A DNA stretch of 64,000 bases from Pseudonocardia alaniniphila (GCF_022524485.1 NZ_JAKXMK010000006.1:156768-220767); one strand, 5' to 3'. Positions 27,544 to 36,614 are shown, counted from the first letter of the stretch. The notes: generated by a model not told the origin, from the sequence alone. Program-made: numbers and translations.

Positions 27544-28083
27544 ATGACGGGATCAGAATGTGGCCTCGGTATTACCGTGTGGTTCACCGGTTTGCCCAGT
27601 TCAGGCAAGTCGACGATTGCCGCGGGACTCGCGGCGCAGCTTCGCGACGAGGGATTGCGGGTCGAGGTGCTCGACGGCGACGAGATCCGGCGCAACCTCA
27701 CCCCGGATCTCGGTTTCAGCCGTGCCGACCGGGAGGAGAACGTTCGGCGGATCGGTCATATCGCCATGCTCCTCGCGCGCAATGGCGTCATCGTCCTCGT
27801 CCCGGTGATAGCGCCTTATGCGCAGGCGCGGGACAAAGTCCGTGCCGCACACGCCGAGTCGGGCGTGAAATTCTTCGAGGTATATGTCGCGGCCCCTGCC
27901 GACGTGTGCGCCGATCGCGACGTCAAGGGGCTCTATGCGCTGCAGCGTGCGGGCCGGTTGACCGGCCTGACCGGCGTGGACGACCCGTACGAGCCGCCCG
28001 CCGGACCGGAGTTGACCATTCCGACGCACGTCCAGACGGTCGGCGAGTCGATCCGAAGCGTGCGAGCCCTGCTGCCGACCTGA
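27544..28083 (+). CDS. cysC: Adenylylsulfate (APS) kinase
   Basis: A 179-residue kinase that phosphorylates APS to PAPS, the sulfate donor of sulfotransferases. It has P-loop FTGLPSSGKST (about 14-24), the substrate loop DEIRRNLTPDLGFSRADREENVRR, and RDVKGLY near the C-terminus. The position often occupied by a phosphorylatable Ser (xISPF/Y) reads VIAPYA, as in many single-domain forms. No sulfate adenylyltransferase is nearby, so APS must come from elsewhere in the genome. It converges on three sulfotransferase genes, its likely clients. TAGATT lies 8 bp before the ATG, giving a very short leader. Confidence 0.93.
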   Translation: MTGSECGLGITVWFTGLPSSGKSTIAAGLAAQLRDEGLRVEVLDGDEIRRNLTPDLGFSRADREENVRRIGHIAMLLARNGVIVLVPVIAPYAQARDKVRAAHAESGVKFFEVYVAAPADVCADRDVKGLYALQRAGRLTGLTGVDDPYEPPAGPELTIPTHVQTVGESIRSVRALLPT

Positions 28084-28112
28084 ACGCGAGGACGGGCATG
28101 TCCGCATCTCGT

Positions 28113-28143
28113 GAGCCGGTCACGAGGGTGTCGTGACCGGCTC
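28113..28143. terminator. Hairpin between cysC and the sulfotransferase cluster
   Basis: A 12-bp perfect stem, GAGCCGGTCACG with CGTGACCGGCTC, and a 7-base loop. It overlaps the stop codon of the first sulfotransferase gene and serves the convergent pair. Confidence 0.7.
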
Positions 28144-29046
28144 GCGGTGCACCCAGCCCAGCAGGTCGGGCGCGGCGAGTTCGGTGACGCGCGCCGCATA
28201 GTCCTGCAGGTCGGTGTCATCCAGCACGTCTACCCATTGCCTGCTCACCCCACGGTTGAAGAACCGCTGATTGTCCCGCCAGATGCCCAGTCGGGACTCC
28301 GGGACGAGACGGGCGTTGCGCCGCATGTTCTCGAAGGTCCCCGCGTTCGCCAGTGACGGCCACACCGACTCCGGCAGGGTGATGTCGAGTCGCTGTGCGA
28401 GGCGGCGCATCTCGGCGAGCAGATCGGCCTTGAGATCGTCGTAGTGCATGAGCACCACGTTGGCCGAGTTCCGTACCTCCCAGAACGTGCTCAGGTGGTG
28501 CAGCGTGAAGCGCAAGCTGAAGAGGTGCTCCGTGACGGGGGTGTCGTCCAGCATCCACTGCCGGAAGTGGTCGCGTGCGGAGAGCTCCCGCGCCGTTTGC
28601 GTCTGGGTGGGAATCTCGCTCACGTCGGCGGGCCCGACCGCTGATTCGCGTGCGCGCAGGAACGCTTCCGCATTCACGTTCGCCAGGTGGTTCCGCGACG
28701 AGATGCCGACATCGCGCGGGTCGCGGCCGACGCACACATAGGTCACCCGCGGGTCGAACGGCAACCCGTCCAGCGGCGTGTGCGTTTTGATGAACCTGCG
28801 ATGTCGCTGAGCCTCCAGGGCTGCCAGCACCGAATCGTGCGACTGCGTCAGCGCGTCCAGCCATGGCGAGAGCGCGTCCAGGTCCCCGTCGAAGTCCGGC
28901 GTTCCGAACACCAGGAGAGCGCAGATCATCTGAGTCCAGGTGGTGCCGCTCTTCGCCGGGGTGCTGATCACGATGTCGCCGTCGCGGAACGTGAAGCCGT
29001 CCCAGCGCGCGTTGTCCTGGGCCAGCATCCGGTATCGCACCGTCAT
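28120..29046 (-). CDS. PAPS-dependent sulfotransferase, copy 1
   Basis: A 308-residue cytosolic sulfotransferase that transfers sulfate from PAPS to an alcohol, phenol or amine. The 5'-phosphosulfate loop reads TPAKSGTTW (about 30-38). The 3'-phosphate-binding segment is VCVGRDPRDVGISSRNH, and the C-terminal FFNRGVSRQWVDVL is the family RKG-like end. It overlaps copy 2 by 4 bp (ATGA at 29044-29046), so the two are co-translated. It is roughly three-quarters identical by eye to copies 2 and 3. The acceptor is unknown. Confidence 0.9.
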   Translation of the reverse strand: MTVRYRMLAQDNARWDGFTFRDGDIVISTPAKSGTTWTQMICALLVFGTPDFDGDLDALSPWLDALTQSHDSVLAALEAQRHRRFIKTHTPLDGLPFDPRVTYVCVGRDPRDVGISSRNHLANVNAEAFLRARESAVGPADVSEIPTQTQTARELSARDHFRQWMLDDTPVTEHLFSLRFTLHHLSTFWEVRNSANVVLMHYDDLKADLLAEMRRLAQRLDITLPESVWPSLANAGTFENMRRNARLVPESRLGIWRDNQRFFNRGVSRQWVDVLDDTDLQDYAARVTELAAPDLLGWVHREPVTTPS

Positions 29047-29993
29047 CCCGCTTCCTTCCGAGCCGCTCCCGAGGGTGTTGTGATCGGCGTGCGGTGGACC
29101 CATCCCAGTAGGTCCGGTGCGGCGAGTTCGGAGACGCGCGCCGCGTATTCCCGCAGGTCGGCGTCGTCCAGCACGCCGACCCACTGCCTGCTCACACCGC
29201 GGTTGAAGAATCTCTCCCTGTCCCGCCAGATCGCCCTGCCGGCTTCGGGGACGAGCCGGGCGGCCTGTTTGCGCATGTTGTCGAACGTCGCTGCGCGCAC
29301 CAGGGACGGCCACGCCGACTCCGGCATGGTGATGCCGAGTCGCTGTGCGAGGCGGCGCATCTCGCCGAGCAGATCGGCCTTGAGATCGTCGTAATGCACC
29401 ATCACGACGTTCGCCGAGTTCCGCGCGCCCCAGAACGTGCCGAGGTGGTGCATCGTGTAGATCAAGGTGGCGTCGCTTTCCGTGACCGGCCGGTCGTCCA
29501 GCATCCAGCGCCGGAAATAGTCCCGTTCGGAGAGCTCCTGCGCGGTATGCGCACGGCTGGGGAACGCGCCCACGTCGGCGGGCCCGACCGCTGACTCGCG
29601 TGCTTTGAGGAAGGCTTCCACATTCATGTTCGCGCTGTGGCTCCGATGCGAGATGCCGACATCTCGCGGGTCGCGCCCGACACACACATAAGTAGCCCGG
29701 GCGTCGAATGGCAACCCGTCCAGCGGGACGTGCGTTTTGATGAACCGGCGGTGCTGCTGAGCCTCCAGGGCTGCCAGCACCGAATCGTGCGACTGCGTCA
29801 GCCCATCCATCCACGGCGACAGCGCGTCGAGTTCTCGGTCCACATCCGGTGCTCCGAACACCAACAGGGCGCAGATCATCTGCATCCAGGTGGTGCCGCT
29901 CTTCGGCGGGGTGCTGATCACGATGTCGCCGTCACGGAACGCGAAATCGTCCCAGCGCGCGCTGTCCTGGAACACCGACCGGTATCGCACCAC
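29043..29993 (-). CDS. PAPS-dependent sulfotransferase, copy 2
   Basis: A 316-residue paralog of the flanking genes, with intact TPPKSGTTWMQM, IKTHVPLDGLPF, VCVGRDPRDVGISHRSH and FFNRGVSRQWVGVL. The GTG start at 29993 is preceded by GGGAAAGGGATGGCCCT; copy 3 has nearly the same leader (AAAGGGACGGCTCT), so the duplication included the ribosome site. Variable stretches, about residues 140-165, differ most between copies and may set acceptor choice (inference). Confidence 0.9.
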   Translation of the reverse strand: MVRYRSVFQDSARWDDFAFRDGDIVISTPPKSGTTWMQMICALLVFGAPDVDRELDALSPWMDGLTQSHDSVLAALEAQQHRRFIKTHVPLDGLPFDARATYVCVGRDPRDVGISHRSHSANMNVEAFLKARESAVGPADVGAFPSRAHTAQELSERDYFRRWMLDDRPVTESDATLIYTMHHLGTFWGARNSANVVMVHYDDLKADLLGEMRRLAQRLGITMPESAWPSLVRAATFDNMRKQAARLVPEAGRAIWRDRERFFNRGVSRQWVGVLDDADLREYAARVSELAAPDLLGWVHRTPITTPSGAARKEAG

Positions 29994-30038
29994 AGGGCCA
30001 TCCCTTTCCCTACGTCGATCTGCAGTACACGTCGGTCA

Positions 30039-30950
30039 CTATTGCGTGATCGGTTCCCTGTGGGCCCATTCCAGCAGGTCGGGCGCGGTGAATTCGGTGA
30101 CTCGCGCCGCGTACTCCCGCAGGTCGGTGTCGTCGAGCACGTCGACCCACTGCCCGCTCACGCCGCGGTTGAAGAACCGCTCATTGTCACGCCAGACGGC
30201 CTTGCTGACATTGGGGACGAGTCGGGGAGCCTGCTTGCGCATGTCCTCGAACGTCGCCGCACGCGCCAGCAGTGGCCACGCCGACTCGGGCACGGTGATA
30301 TCGAGCCGTACGGCGAGGCGGCGCATCTCGCCGAGCAGATCGGCCTTGAGATCGTCGTAATGCACCATGACCACGGTGGCCGACTCGCGCGCCTGCCAGA
30401 ACGTGGTCAGGTGATGCATCGTGAAGCGCAGGGTGTAATGGCTGCTCGTCACCGGCGTGTCGTCCAGCATCCAATGCCGGAACCGGTCGCGCTCGGATGT
30501 CTCCTCGCTCAAAGCCGCGCCGGCGGGGGACACGTGCGCGAGGCCGGCCGCCTCACGTGCCCGCGCGACCGCCTCCGGGTCGATGTTCGCCCTGTGGTTT
30601 CCCAATGAGATGCCGACATCGCGCGGGTCGCGGCCGACGCACACATACGTCACCCGGGGGTCGAACGGCAGCCCGTCCAGCGGCGTGTGCGTCTTGATGA
30701 ACCTGCGGTGCCGCTGAGCTCCCAGGGTGGCCAGCACCGACTCACGCGGCTCCAAGGACCAGTCGAGCCACGGCGAGAGCGCGGCCAGATCGCCCTCGAA
30801 GTCCGGTGTTCCGAACACCAGCAGGGCACAGATCATCTGCATCCAGGTGGTGCCGCACTTCGCCGGGGCGCTGATCACGATGTCGCCGTCGCGGAACGCG
30901 AAGCCGTCCCAGCGTGCGCTGTCGAAACCGACCATCCGGTATCGCTCCAT
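30039..30950 (-). CDS. PAPS-dependent sulfotransferase, copy 3 (Cys variant)
   Basis: A 303-residue paralog, first of the three in transcription order. Its phosphosulfate loop is APAKCGTTW, with Cys where the other copies have Ser; the rest (VCVGRDPRDVGISLGNH, FFNRGVSGQWVDVL) is intact. The Ser of this loop helps regulate PAPS cleavage in characterised sulfotransferases, so the change may alter timing or donor use. The ATG at 30950 has AAAGGGAC nine bases upstream, and a 45-bp gap separates it from copy 2. Confidence 0.88.
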   Translation of the reverse strand: MERYRMVGFDSARWDGFAFRDGDIVISAPAKCGTTWMQMICALLVFGTPDFEGDLAALSPWLDWSLEPRESVLATLGAQRHRRFIKTHTPLDGLPFDPRVTYVCVGRDPRDVGISLGNHRANIDPEAVARAREAAGLAHVSPAGAALSEETSERDRFRHWMLDDTPVTSSHYTLRFTMHHLTTFWQARESATVVMVHYDDLKADLLGEMRRLAVRLDITVPESAWPLLARAATFEDMRKQAPRLVPNVSKAVWRDNERFFNRGVSGQWVDVLDDTDLREYAARVTEFTAPDLLEWAHREPITQ

Positions 30951-31076
30951 AGAGCCGTCCCTTTCCGCACATCAGCTTGCGGTAAACGCTGAACCGCGGG
31001 GAGACGGCCTTGTCCGCGGGCGGCCCGTAGCGATCGTACGACGTCCGGGCTACCCGCCGTGGGTGACCAGCGGTAC

Positions 31077-32279
31077 CTACGCGACCAGCGCGATGACGGA
31101 ATTATCGGAGGATTCCAGCCGATACGGGCCCGGATTTGCCCGGAAAGACCTACGGTCGCCGAATACCACTCGGCGACCACCGTCGGGATTGACGAGGTAT
31201 GTCCCGTCGCCCCCGTGCACCACGATCTCGTCGCCGACGCGGAGCACGAGCGGGGCATCGCGACCCGAGCTGATCGCGATCCGGCCCGCGGAGATCCCTG
31301 CCAGCACGTCGTCGCCTGGGCACTGCACCCACGTTGTGGGTGCCCCCAGGGGGCGGCCCTGTGCGGGGGAATGGAAGTCGCTGCCGCCGAGCGGGATCAC
31401 GTCCGGGTCCCAGGCGAGCCACCAGGCCAGCGGCCCGCCCCAGCGCCGGTCCTGCCAGGTCCAGTGCCAGATCTCCGCGAAGCGGGGCCGGCGTGGCATG
31501 GGGTGGCGCCACGCGCAGTCGTTCGCCAGCGGGTGGTTGACCGACAGGAGGCCGCCCCGGCGTTCGGTCTCGGTCAGCCAGTCCGCGGCGGGTCGGCGGA
31601 AGTCGATCCATCCGATGTCACCGAAGGCGTTGGCGTGTCCAGTGTCGCGCGTGACCTCCTGGCCGGGCAGCAGCAGGACGCCTGCGCGCCGCCCCGCCGC
31701 GGCCAGCGCGGGATGGTGGCTCACGGTGTTGTGGTCGGTCACCGCGACGAAGTCCAGTCCACCCGCGGCGGCGAGGCTGGCGAGTTCGTCGACGGTCAGC
31801 GCGCCGTCGGAGTGCACGGTGTGGCTGTGCAGGTCGCCGGCGAGCCAGCGCATGCCGGGCTCGGCGGGCAGGTCCCGGCGCGGCGGGCGCGCCGGGACGG
31901 TCGGCGGGGGCGGGGCGTTCGGCGGCGCGGGCGGCGCCCCGATCCCGGCCTCGGCCACCACCTCGTACTCCAGACCGCCGGCCGGCACCCGGTGCAGCCC
32001 GAGGCAGACGTGCCAGATGCCGCCCTCGAGCGGGCCGGGCAGGTAGCCGGGCGTCGCCCACCCGGGCGTGATCGTGAACGAGTCACGGGCGCCCCCGGAC
32101 CAGCCGCGGAAGCCGTCGGGTCCGAAACAGCCGAGGTCGAGTACGCCCGCGCTCCGGTCGAACGCCAGCCGGACGGTGAGGGCGCCCGCGCCGTCGGGCA
32201 CCTCGACGGGGAGCTCCCGGTAGAAGCCGTCGGCGCGGTCCTCCAGCGTCCACCGGCCGCGGTGCACGACCTGCGCCAT
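31077..32279 (-). CDS. CehA/McbA-family metallohydrolase (PHP domain)
   Basis: A 400-residue protein with an N-terminal beta domain (about 1-125), a Pro-rich linker, and a C-terminal PHP hydrolase domain. Metal ligands appear as GDLHSHTVHSDG (about 148-159), VAVTDHNTVSHH, PGQEVT, SVNHPL and GGSDFHS. CehA/McbA relatives include carbaryl hydrolase and phosphodiesterases acting on glycerophosphodiesters. No signal peptide is visible. It starts one base after the stop of the ABC ATPase gene, so it belongs to the sugar-import operon and may cleave an imported phosphodiester or ester sugar (inference). Confidence 0.83.
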   Translation of the reverse strand: MAQVVHRGRWTLEDRADGFYRELPVEVPDGAGALTVRLAFDRSAGVLDLGCFGPDGFRGWSGGARDSFTITPGWATPGYLPGPLEGGIWHVCLGLHRVPAGGLEYEVVAEAGIGAPPAPPNAPPPPTVPARPPRRDLPAEPGMRWLAGDLHSHTVHSDGALTVDELASLAAAGGLDFVAVTDHNTVSHHPALAAAGRRAGVLLLPGQEVTRDTGHANAFGDIGWIDFRRPAADWLTETERRGGLLSVNHPLANDCAWRHPMPRRPRFAEIWHWTWQDRRWGGPLAWWLAWDPDVIPLGGSDFHSPAQGRPLGAPTTWVQCPGDDVLAGISAGRIAISSGRDAPLVLRVGDEIVVHGGDGTYLVNPDGGRRVVFGDRRSFRANPGPYRLESSDNSVIALVA

Positions 32280-32280
32280 G

Positions 32281-33411
32281 TCAGGCCCCGGCGGCGGCGA
32301 GCGCCGCGTCGTCCGCGGTCCTCTCGCTTCCCACGAGCTCGCCGTCGTCGTGCCGGTAGAGGAGCACGCGCTCGGGCACCGCGACCGCCCAGCCGCGAGA
32401 GCCGATCTCCGGTTCCTCCCCCTCGGACACGGTCACCTGGACGATGCTCGGGCCCTGGGCGCCGGCGATCTCGAGCGAGACCAGCGACCCCACGCCCATG
32501 TTCTCGACGATCGCGACCACCCCGGCGAGCCCGGCAGGCTCGGGTTCGGTGCGCAGGCCCATGTACTCGGGCCGGGCGGCGAAGACGAGCCGCTCGCCGT
32601 CGCTGACGTGCGGGCGTGCCTCCGCGGGCAGCGGCAGCGTGGCGCCCGCGACCCGCAGGGTGTCGCGGTCGACGGTGGCGTCGAGGAGGTTCATCGGGGT
32701 CGACCCGATGAAGCTCGCGACGAAGGTGCTGGTGGGACGCTGGAACACCTCGCGCGGGGTACCGACCTGACGGATCCGCCCCGCGTCCATGACGGCCATG
32801 CGATCGCTCATCGCGAGCGCCTCGGCCTGGTCGTGGGTGACGAACACGGTGGTGACCCCGAGGTCGCGCTGGAGCCGCTTGAGGAACGTGCGGGCCTCGA
32901 GACGTAGCCGCGCGTCCAAGTTGGATAGGGGCTCGTCGAACAGGAACACCTGCGGGTGGGAGACCACGGCCCGGGCCAGCGCCGCGCGCTGCTGCTGTCC
33001 GCCCGAGAGCTGGCCGGGCCGCCGGTCGAGCAGGTGGCCCAGGCTGAGCCCCTGTGCCGTCTCGTCGGCCCTGGCGTGGCGCTCCGGCTTGCCCACCTTC
33101 TTGATCCGCAGCGGGTAGGCGATGTTGTCGCGCACCGTCATGTGCGGGAAGAGCGCGTAGTCCTGGAAGACCATCGCGATGTCGCGCGCGCCCGGCGTGA
33201 GCCGGGTGACGTCGCGGCCGCCGATCTCGATGCTCCCACTCGTGACGGTCTCGAGGCCGGCGATCGACCGCAGCAACGTGGTCTTCCCGCACCCGGACGG
33301 GCCCAGCAGCGCGAAGAACTCGCCGTCGGCGATCGTGAGGTCGAGGCCGTCGACGGCACGCACCCCGTTCGGGTACTCCTTGACCAGCCGGCGCAGCTCG
33401 ATGTCGGCCAT
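32281..33411 (-). CDS. Sugar ABC transporter ATPase (MalK/UgpC-like)
   Basis: A 376-residue ATPase energising a carbohydrate or glycerol-phosphate importer. It shows Walker A LLGPSGCGKTT, signature LSGGQQQRAALARAVV, Walker B VFLFDEPLSNLDARLR, the switch THDQAEAL, and a C-terminal TOBE-like regulatory part (about 240-376). The ATG at 33411 shares one base with the upstream permease stop. The upstream open frame is not part of the protein. Confidence 0.93.
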   Translation of the reverse strand: MADIELRRLVKEYPNGVRAVDGLDLTIADGEFFALLGPSGCGKTTLLRSIAGLETVTSGSIEIGGRDVTRLTPGARDIAMVFQDYALFPHMTVRDNIAYPLRIKKVGKPERHARADETAQGLSLGHLLDRRPGQLSGGQQQRAALARAVVSHPQVFLFDEPLSNLDARLRLEARTFLKRLQRDLGVTTVFVTHDQAEALAMSDRMAVMDAGRIRQVGTPREVFQRPTSTFVASFIGSTPMNLLDATVDRDTLRVAGATLPLPAEARPHVSDGERLVFAARPEYMGLRTEPEPAGLAGVVAIVENMGVGSLVSLEIAGAQGPSIVQVTVSEGEEPEIGSRGWAVAVPERVLLYRHDDGELVGSERTADDAALAAAGA

Positions 33412-34244
33412 CAGCGCTTGATCCCTCCGTGGAATCGGAACCCGTAGCGCCGGTTGACGAACACGTACATCGCGACGACGGGGATCGAGTAGAGCAACGA
33501 GAACGCCGAGATCAGGCCCAGGTCTGCCTGACCGCCCTCGGTGTAGAAGGTGTAGAGCACCACGGCAGCGGGCGACTTCTCGGGGCTGCGCAGCAGGATG
33601 AACGGGGTGAGGAAGTTGCCCCACACGTTCACGATCGTCCAGACGGCGATCGTCGCGATGCCCGGCCGCACCACCGGCAGCACCACGTCACGAAGGATCT
33701 GCAACGGTCCCGCACCGAACACCCGTGCCGACTCCTCGTAGGAGCGCGGTGTGGCGTCCATGAAGTCCTTGAGTATGAAGATCGCCGCGGGGAGCAGCCC
33801 GCCGCTGAGCACGAGCACGACGCCCAACTGGGAGTCGATGAGGTCCAGCTCGAACATCAGCAGGAAGATCGGCACCATCGCCGCCGTGCCGGTGACGATC
33901 GACGAGAGCAGCAGCAGGACGTAGAGCAGCGCGTCGCGGCCCGGGACGTGCACGCGGGACAGGGCGTAGGCGGCCAGTGCACCGAACACGGTGACGAGCA
34001 CCATGCTCCCCAGTGCGAGCAGCACGGAGTTGCCCAGCGAGATCAGCGCGTAGGGGTTCTCCATGAGGCCCGTGAAGTTGTCCCAGGTCCACTGCGGCAG
34101 TGACGCGCTGAGCGTCGGCGTGCGGTCGAAGGGCGCGAACAGCAGCCACAGGACGGGGACCGCCATGAACGCCGTGATCAGCGCAATGAGCACGTAGAAC
34201 GCCACGCGCCCGACGAGCGCGCGCGGTGTGAGTACGGGGTTCAC
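33411..34244 (-). CDS. Sugar ABC transporter permease (MalG-like)
   Basis: A 277-residue membrane subunit of a carbohydrate importer with six helices. The cytoplasmic coupling loop is FMDATPRSYEESARVFGAGPLQIL, the EAA motif of the MalG group, and the C-terminus is NRRYGFRFHGGIKR. The GTG start at 34244 overlaps the stop of the partner permease (GTGA). Confidence 0.92.
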   Translation of the reverse strand: MNPVLTPRALVGRVAFYVLIALITAFMAVPVLWLLFAPFDRTPTLSASLPQWTWDNFTGLMENPYALISLGNSVLLALGSMVLVTVFGALAAYALSRVHVPGRDALLYVLLLLSSIVTGTAAMVPIFLLMFELDLIDSQLGVVLVLSGGLLPAAIFILKDFMDATPRSYEESARVFGAGPLQILRDVVLPVVRPGIATIAVWTIVNVWGNFLTPFILLRSPEKSPAAVVLYTFYTEGGQADLGLISAFSLLYSIPVVAMYVFVNRRYGFRFHGGIKR

Positions 34245-35176
34245 GTGCGCCGCTCCCGGAGCAGACGTAGGTAGATCACGGCGATGACGAGGTTGATCAG
34301 CAGCATGATCAGCGAGATCGCGCTGCCGAACCCGAGCTGCCCGTCGAAGATCGCCGTCTGGTAGACGAAGACCGGAAGGATCTCGGAGCGGTCGTTCGGC
34401 CCACCGGCCGTGATCAGGTACGGGCCGAAGTCGTTGAACGTCCAGAGGCTGATCAGCAGCAGGTTGGTGAGTACGTGCCCCCGGATGTGGGGGAACACCA
34501 CGTCGCGCAGCTGCTGCCACCCCGATGCCCCGGCCATGCGCGCGGTCTCCAGCTGCGAGGGCGGAACCGCGTTCAGCGCGGCGCTGAAGAGCAGCATCGA
34601 GAACGCCGTGCCCCGCCAGGTGTTGAACACGATGATCGAGAGCATCGGGTACTCGAGCAGCCAGGCCATCCCCGGCGTGCCGAGCAGCGCGTTGAGCGTG
34701 CCCGAGTCGCGGTCCAGCAGCGCGATCCAGAGGAAGGCGACGACCGAGCCGGGCAGGATCCAGGCCAGCATCACCAGCGACTCGACGATGGTGCGTACCA
34801 CCCGCGGAACGGTGCGCATCGTCCAGGCGAGGACGAACCCGAGCACCGACTGGCCGATCACGGCCGAGCCCAGCACGTACAGCAGCGTCAGCCAGAGCGA
34901 GTTCAGGAACTCGGGGTCGGAGAGCGCGTGGGTGTAGTTGTCGAGCCCGACGACCTGGGGCCGCGCCGCGGCGATGCCGGTGAGCCGGTAGTTCGTGAGC
35001 CCCAGGTAGAGCGTCCACAGGGCGGGGTAGACGAGGAAGACGCCGATCAGGGCCAGCGCCGGCACGACGAACGCCGAGGCCCGGAACCGTCCGAGGCCTG
35101 CGGCGTCCGTCGCGACGGTGGGGGCGGCCCCCCTGCCGGCGCCTGTGTCAGCCGGTGGTGATGTTGTCAGCGCCAC
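34241..35176 (-). CDS. Sugar ABC transporter permease (MalF-like)
   Basis: A 311-residue membrane subunit with a 40-residue cytoplasmic head and six helices. The EAA-like loop reads LETARMAGASGWQQLRDVVFP. The start is taken as GTG at 35176 because GGAGGG lies eight bases upstream, inside the end of the binding-protein gene; a GTG at 35185 directly abuts that site and is unlikely. The gene overlaps the binding-protein gene by 29 bp. Confidence 0.9.
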   Translation of the reverse strand: MALTTSPPADTGAGRGAAPTVATDAAGLGRFRASAFVVPALALIGVFLVYPALWTLYLGLTNYRLTGIAAARPQVVGLDNYTHALSDPEFLNSLWLTLLYVLGSAVIGQSVLGFVLAWTMRTVPRVVRTIVESLVMLAWILPGSVVAFLWIALLDRDSGTLNALLGTPGMAWLLEYPMLSIIVFNTWRGTAFSMLLFSAALNAVPPSQLETARMAGASGWQQLRDVVFPHIRGHVLTNLLLISLWTFNDFGPYLITAGGPNDRSEILPVFVYQTAIFDGQLGFGSAISLIMLLINLVIAVIYLRLLRERRT

Positions 35177-36560
35177 CGAGCGCACCCTCCAGAGCCGTCC
35201 GGTACTGCTGTGCCGCCTGGTCCGGTGCGGTGCCCGAGACCACGGCCGCCGTCGCCTCCTGCAGCGCCTGGGAGACCTGCGGGTACTCCGCCAGTCCCGG
35301 GCGGTACGCGGTGAGCGGAAGCACCTGCTCGGCGACGAAGCTGAGCATCGGGTCGCGGCCGAGGACGTCGGCGTTGACGTCGTCGCGCTGGGTGATGCGG
35401 GCGGTGTCGCCCAGCTGGGCGCGCACGGCCTCGGCGGAGTTCATGAACGCCAGCAGCTGCCAGGCCTGCTGCGGGTACTTCGTGGCCGGGTTGATCGCGC
35501 GCATCGACCCGCCGGACATGCTCACGAAGTCCTGACCCGACAGGCCCTTGCCGGGCTGCTCGGCCGGGATCTTCGCGTAGCCGACGACCTGGTCGCGGTT
35601 CGCCATCGGGGCGATGCCGTCCTTCGGCGCGACGACCGAGCGCCAGAAGTAGTCGCTCTCCAGCAGGATGCCGACGCGGCCTGCCGCGAACTCCTGGAAC
35701 GACTTGTCCCGGCCCTTCGCCTCCTGCTGCAGCTGCGGGTCGCCGAGGCCGCCGCCGTAGATCTTCTGGTAGAGACCGAGCACGTCGCGCAGTTGCTGCG
35801 AGTCGCCCATCCACTTGCCGTCGGTGTTGAGGTGCGCGCCGGTGCCGGCGAGCAGGGGGAGCACCCCTTGCATCGTGGTGGCCTCACCCATCGCGGTGCC
35901 CGCGTTGAGCTGGATCGGGTCGACACCGGGTAGCTGCTTGAGGCGCGTGGCGGCGTCGATGACCTCCTGCCAGCTGGTGGGCTGCCAGTCGGCCGGCAGA
36001 CCCGCGCGGGCGAAGAGCTCCTTGTTGTAGAAGAGCACGCGGCCGTCGGTGCCGTACGGGATGCCGTAGCGCTTGCCGTTGAACGACGCGAGCTGTTCGA
36101 CGGTGTCGGGGATCTGTGCCCAGCCGTCCCACGACTCCGCGGCCGGGCCCACGGCCTCGTCGAGCGGCTGGATGTAGCCGGCCTGTGCGAACTCACCCAC
36201 CCAGATGCCGTCGAGGGCGACGACGTCCGCTCCGCCGCCGCTGCGCATGTCGAGCGAGAGCTTGGTCTTGAACTGCTCGTCGTCGACACCGGAGGGCTGG
36301 AGCGTGACCGTGGCCTGCACGCCCTGGTCGGCCATCCGCTTGGTGAACTCCGGGATGATGTAGTTGACGATCCAGTCCGCCTCCTGGGCGTTCTTCCCGC
36401 CCTGGGCGACGTTGGCCGCGATCGTCAGCGTGACGGTCTTGGCGTCCGCGTTGCGCTGCGGGTCGCCGGCGTCGGAGCTTCCCCCGCCCGCGCAGCCCGC
36501 CAGCGCGAGCGCGGCCACCGCCGAGAGCGCCACCGCGATCCGTGCTGTCCTGCCTGGCAT
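35148..36560 (-). CDS. Sugar ABC transporter substrate-binding lipoprotein
   Basis: A 470-residue extracytoplasmic binding protein (family 1). It has signal MPGRTARIAVALSAVAALAL with lipobox Cys23, then a two-lobed binding fold (VDDEQFKTKLSLDMRSGGGAD, VVALDGIWVGEFA, IPYGTDGRVLFYNKELF). It delivers an oligosaccharide to the two permeases. The ATG at 36560 has a GAGGTGGGT ribosome site; MSSRTHEVG upstream is rejected. With the GH38 mannosidase and GntR regulator beside it, a mannoside is a reasonable guess (inference). Confidence 0.9.
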   Translation of the reverse strand: MPGRTARIAVALSAVAALALAGCAGGGSSDAGDPQRNADAKTVTLTIAANVAQGGKNAQEADWIVNYIIPEFTKRMADQGVQATVTLQPSGVDDEQFKTKLSLDMRSGGGADVVALDGIWVGEFAQAGYIQPLDEAVGPAAESWDGWAQIPDTVEQLASFNGKRYGIPYGTDGRVLFYNKELFARAGLPADWQPTSWQEVIDAATRLKQLPGVDPIQLNAGTAMGEATTMQGVLPLLAGTGAHLNTDGKWMGDSQQLRDVLGLYQKIYGGGLGDPQLQQEAKGRDKSFQEFAAGRVGILLESDYFWRSVVAPKDGIAPMANRDQVVGYAKIPAEQPGKGLSGQDFVSMSGGSMRAINPATKYPQQAWQLLAFMNSAEAVRAQLGDTARITQRDDVNADVLGRDPMLSFVAEQVLPLTAYRPGLAEYPQVSQALQEATAAVVSGTAPDQAAQQYRTALEGALGGADNITTG

Positions 36561-36600
36561 ACCCACCTCGTGCGTACGTGACGACAATGATCAGCGGGAC

Positions 36601-36614
36601 TATGTCATGACTTA
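36601..36614. promoter_or_regulatory. Candidate GntR operator before the ABC operon
   Basis: TATGTCATGACTTA is a near-palindrome with a perfect GTCATGAC core at 36604-36611, 44 bp before the binding-protein gene start. GT...AC cores fit the HutC/GntR subfamily, and a GntR-UTRA gene lies just upstream. Confidence 0.45.

Noticed and set aside
27544..28083. Assimilatory sulfate operon around cysC
   Set aside because: No cysD, cysN, cysH or transporter genes are nearby; sulfotransferases are the only sulfur partners.
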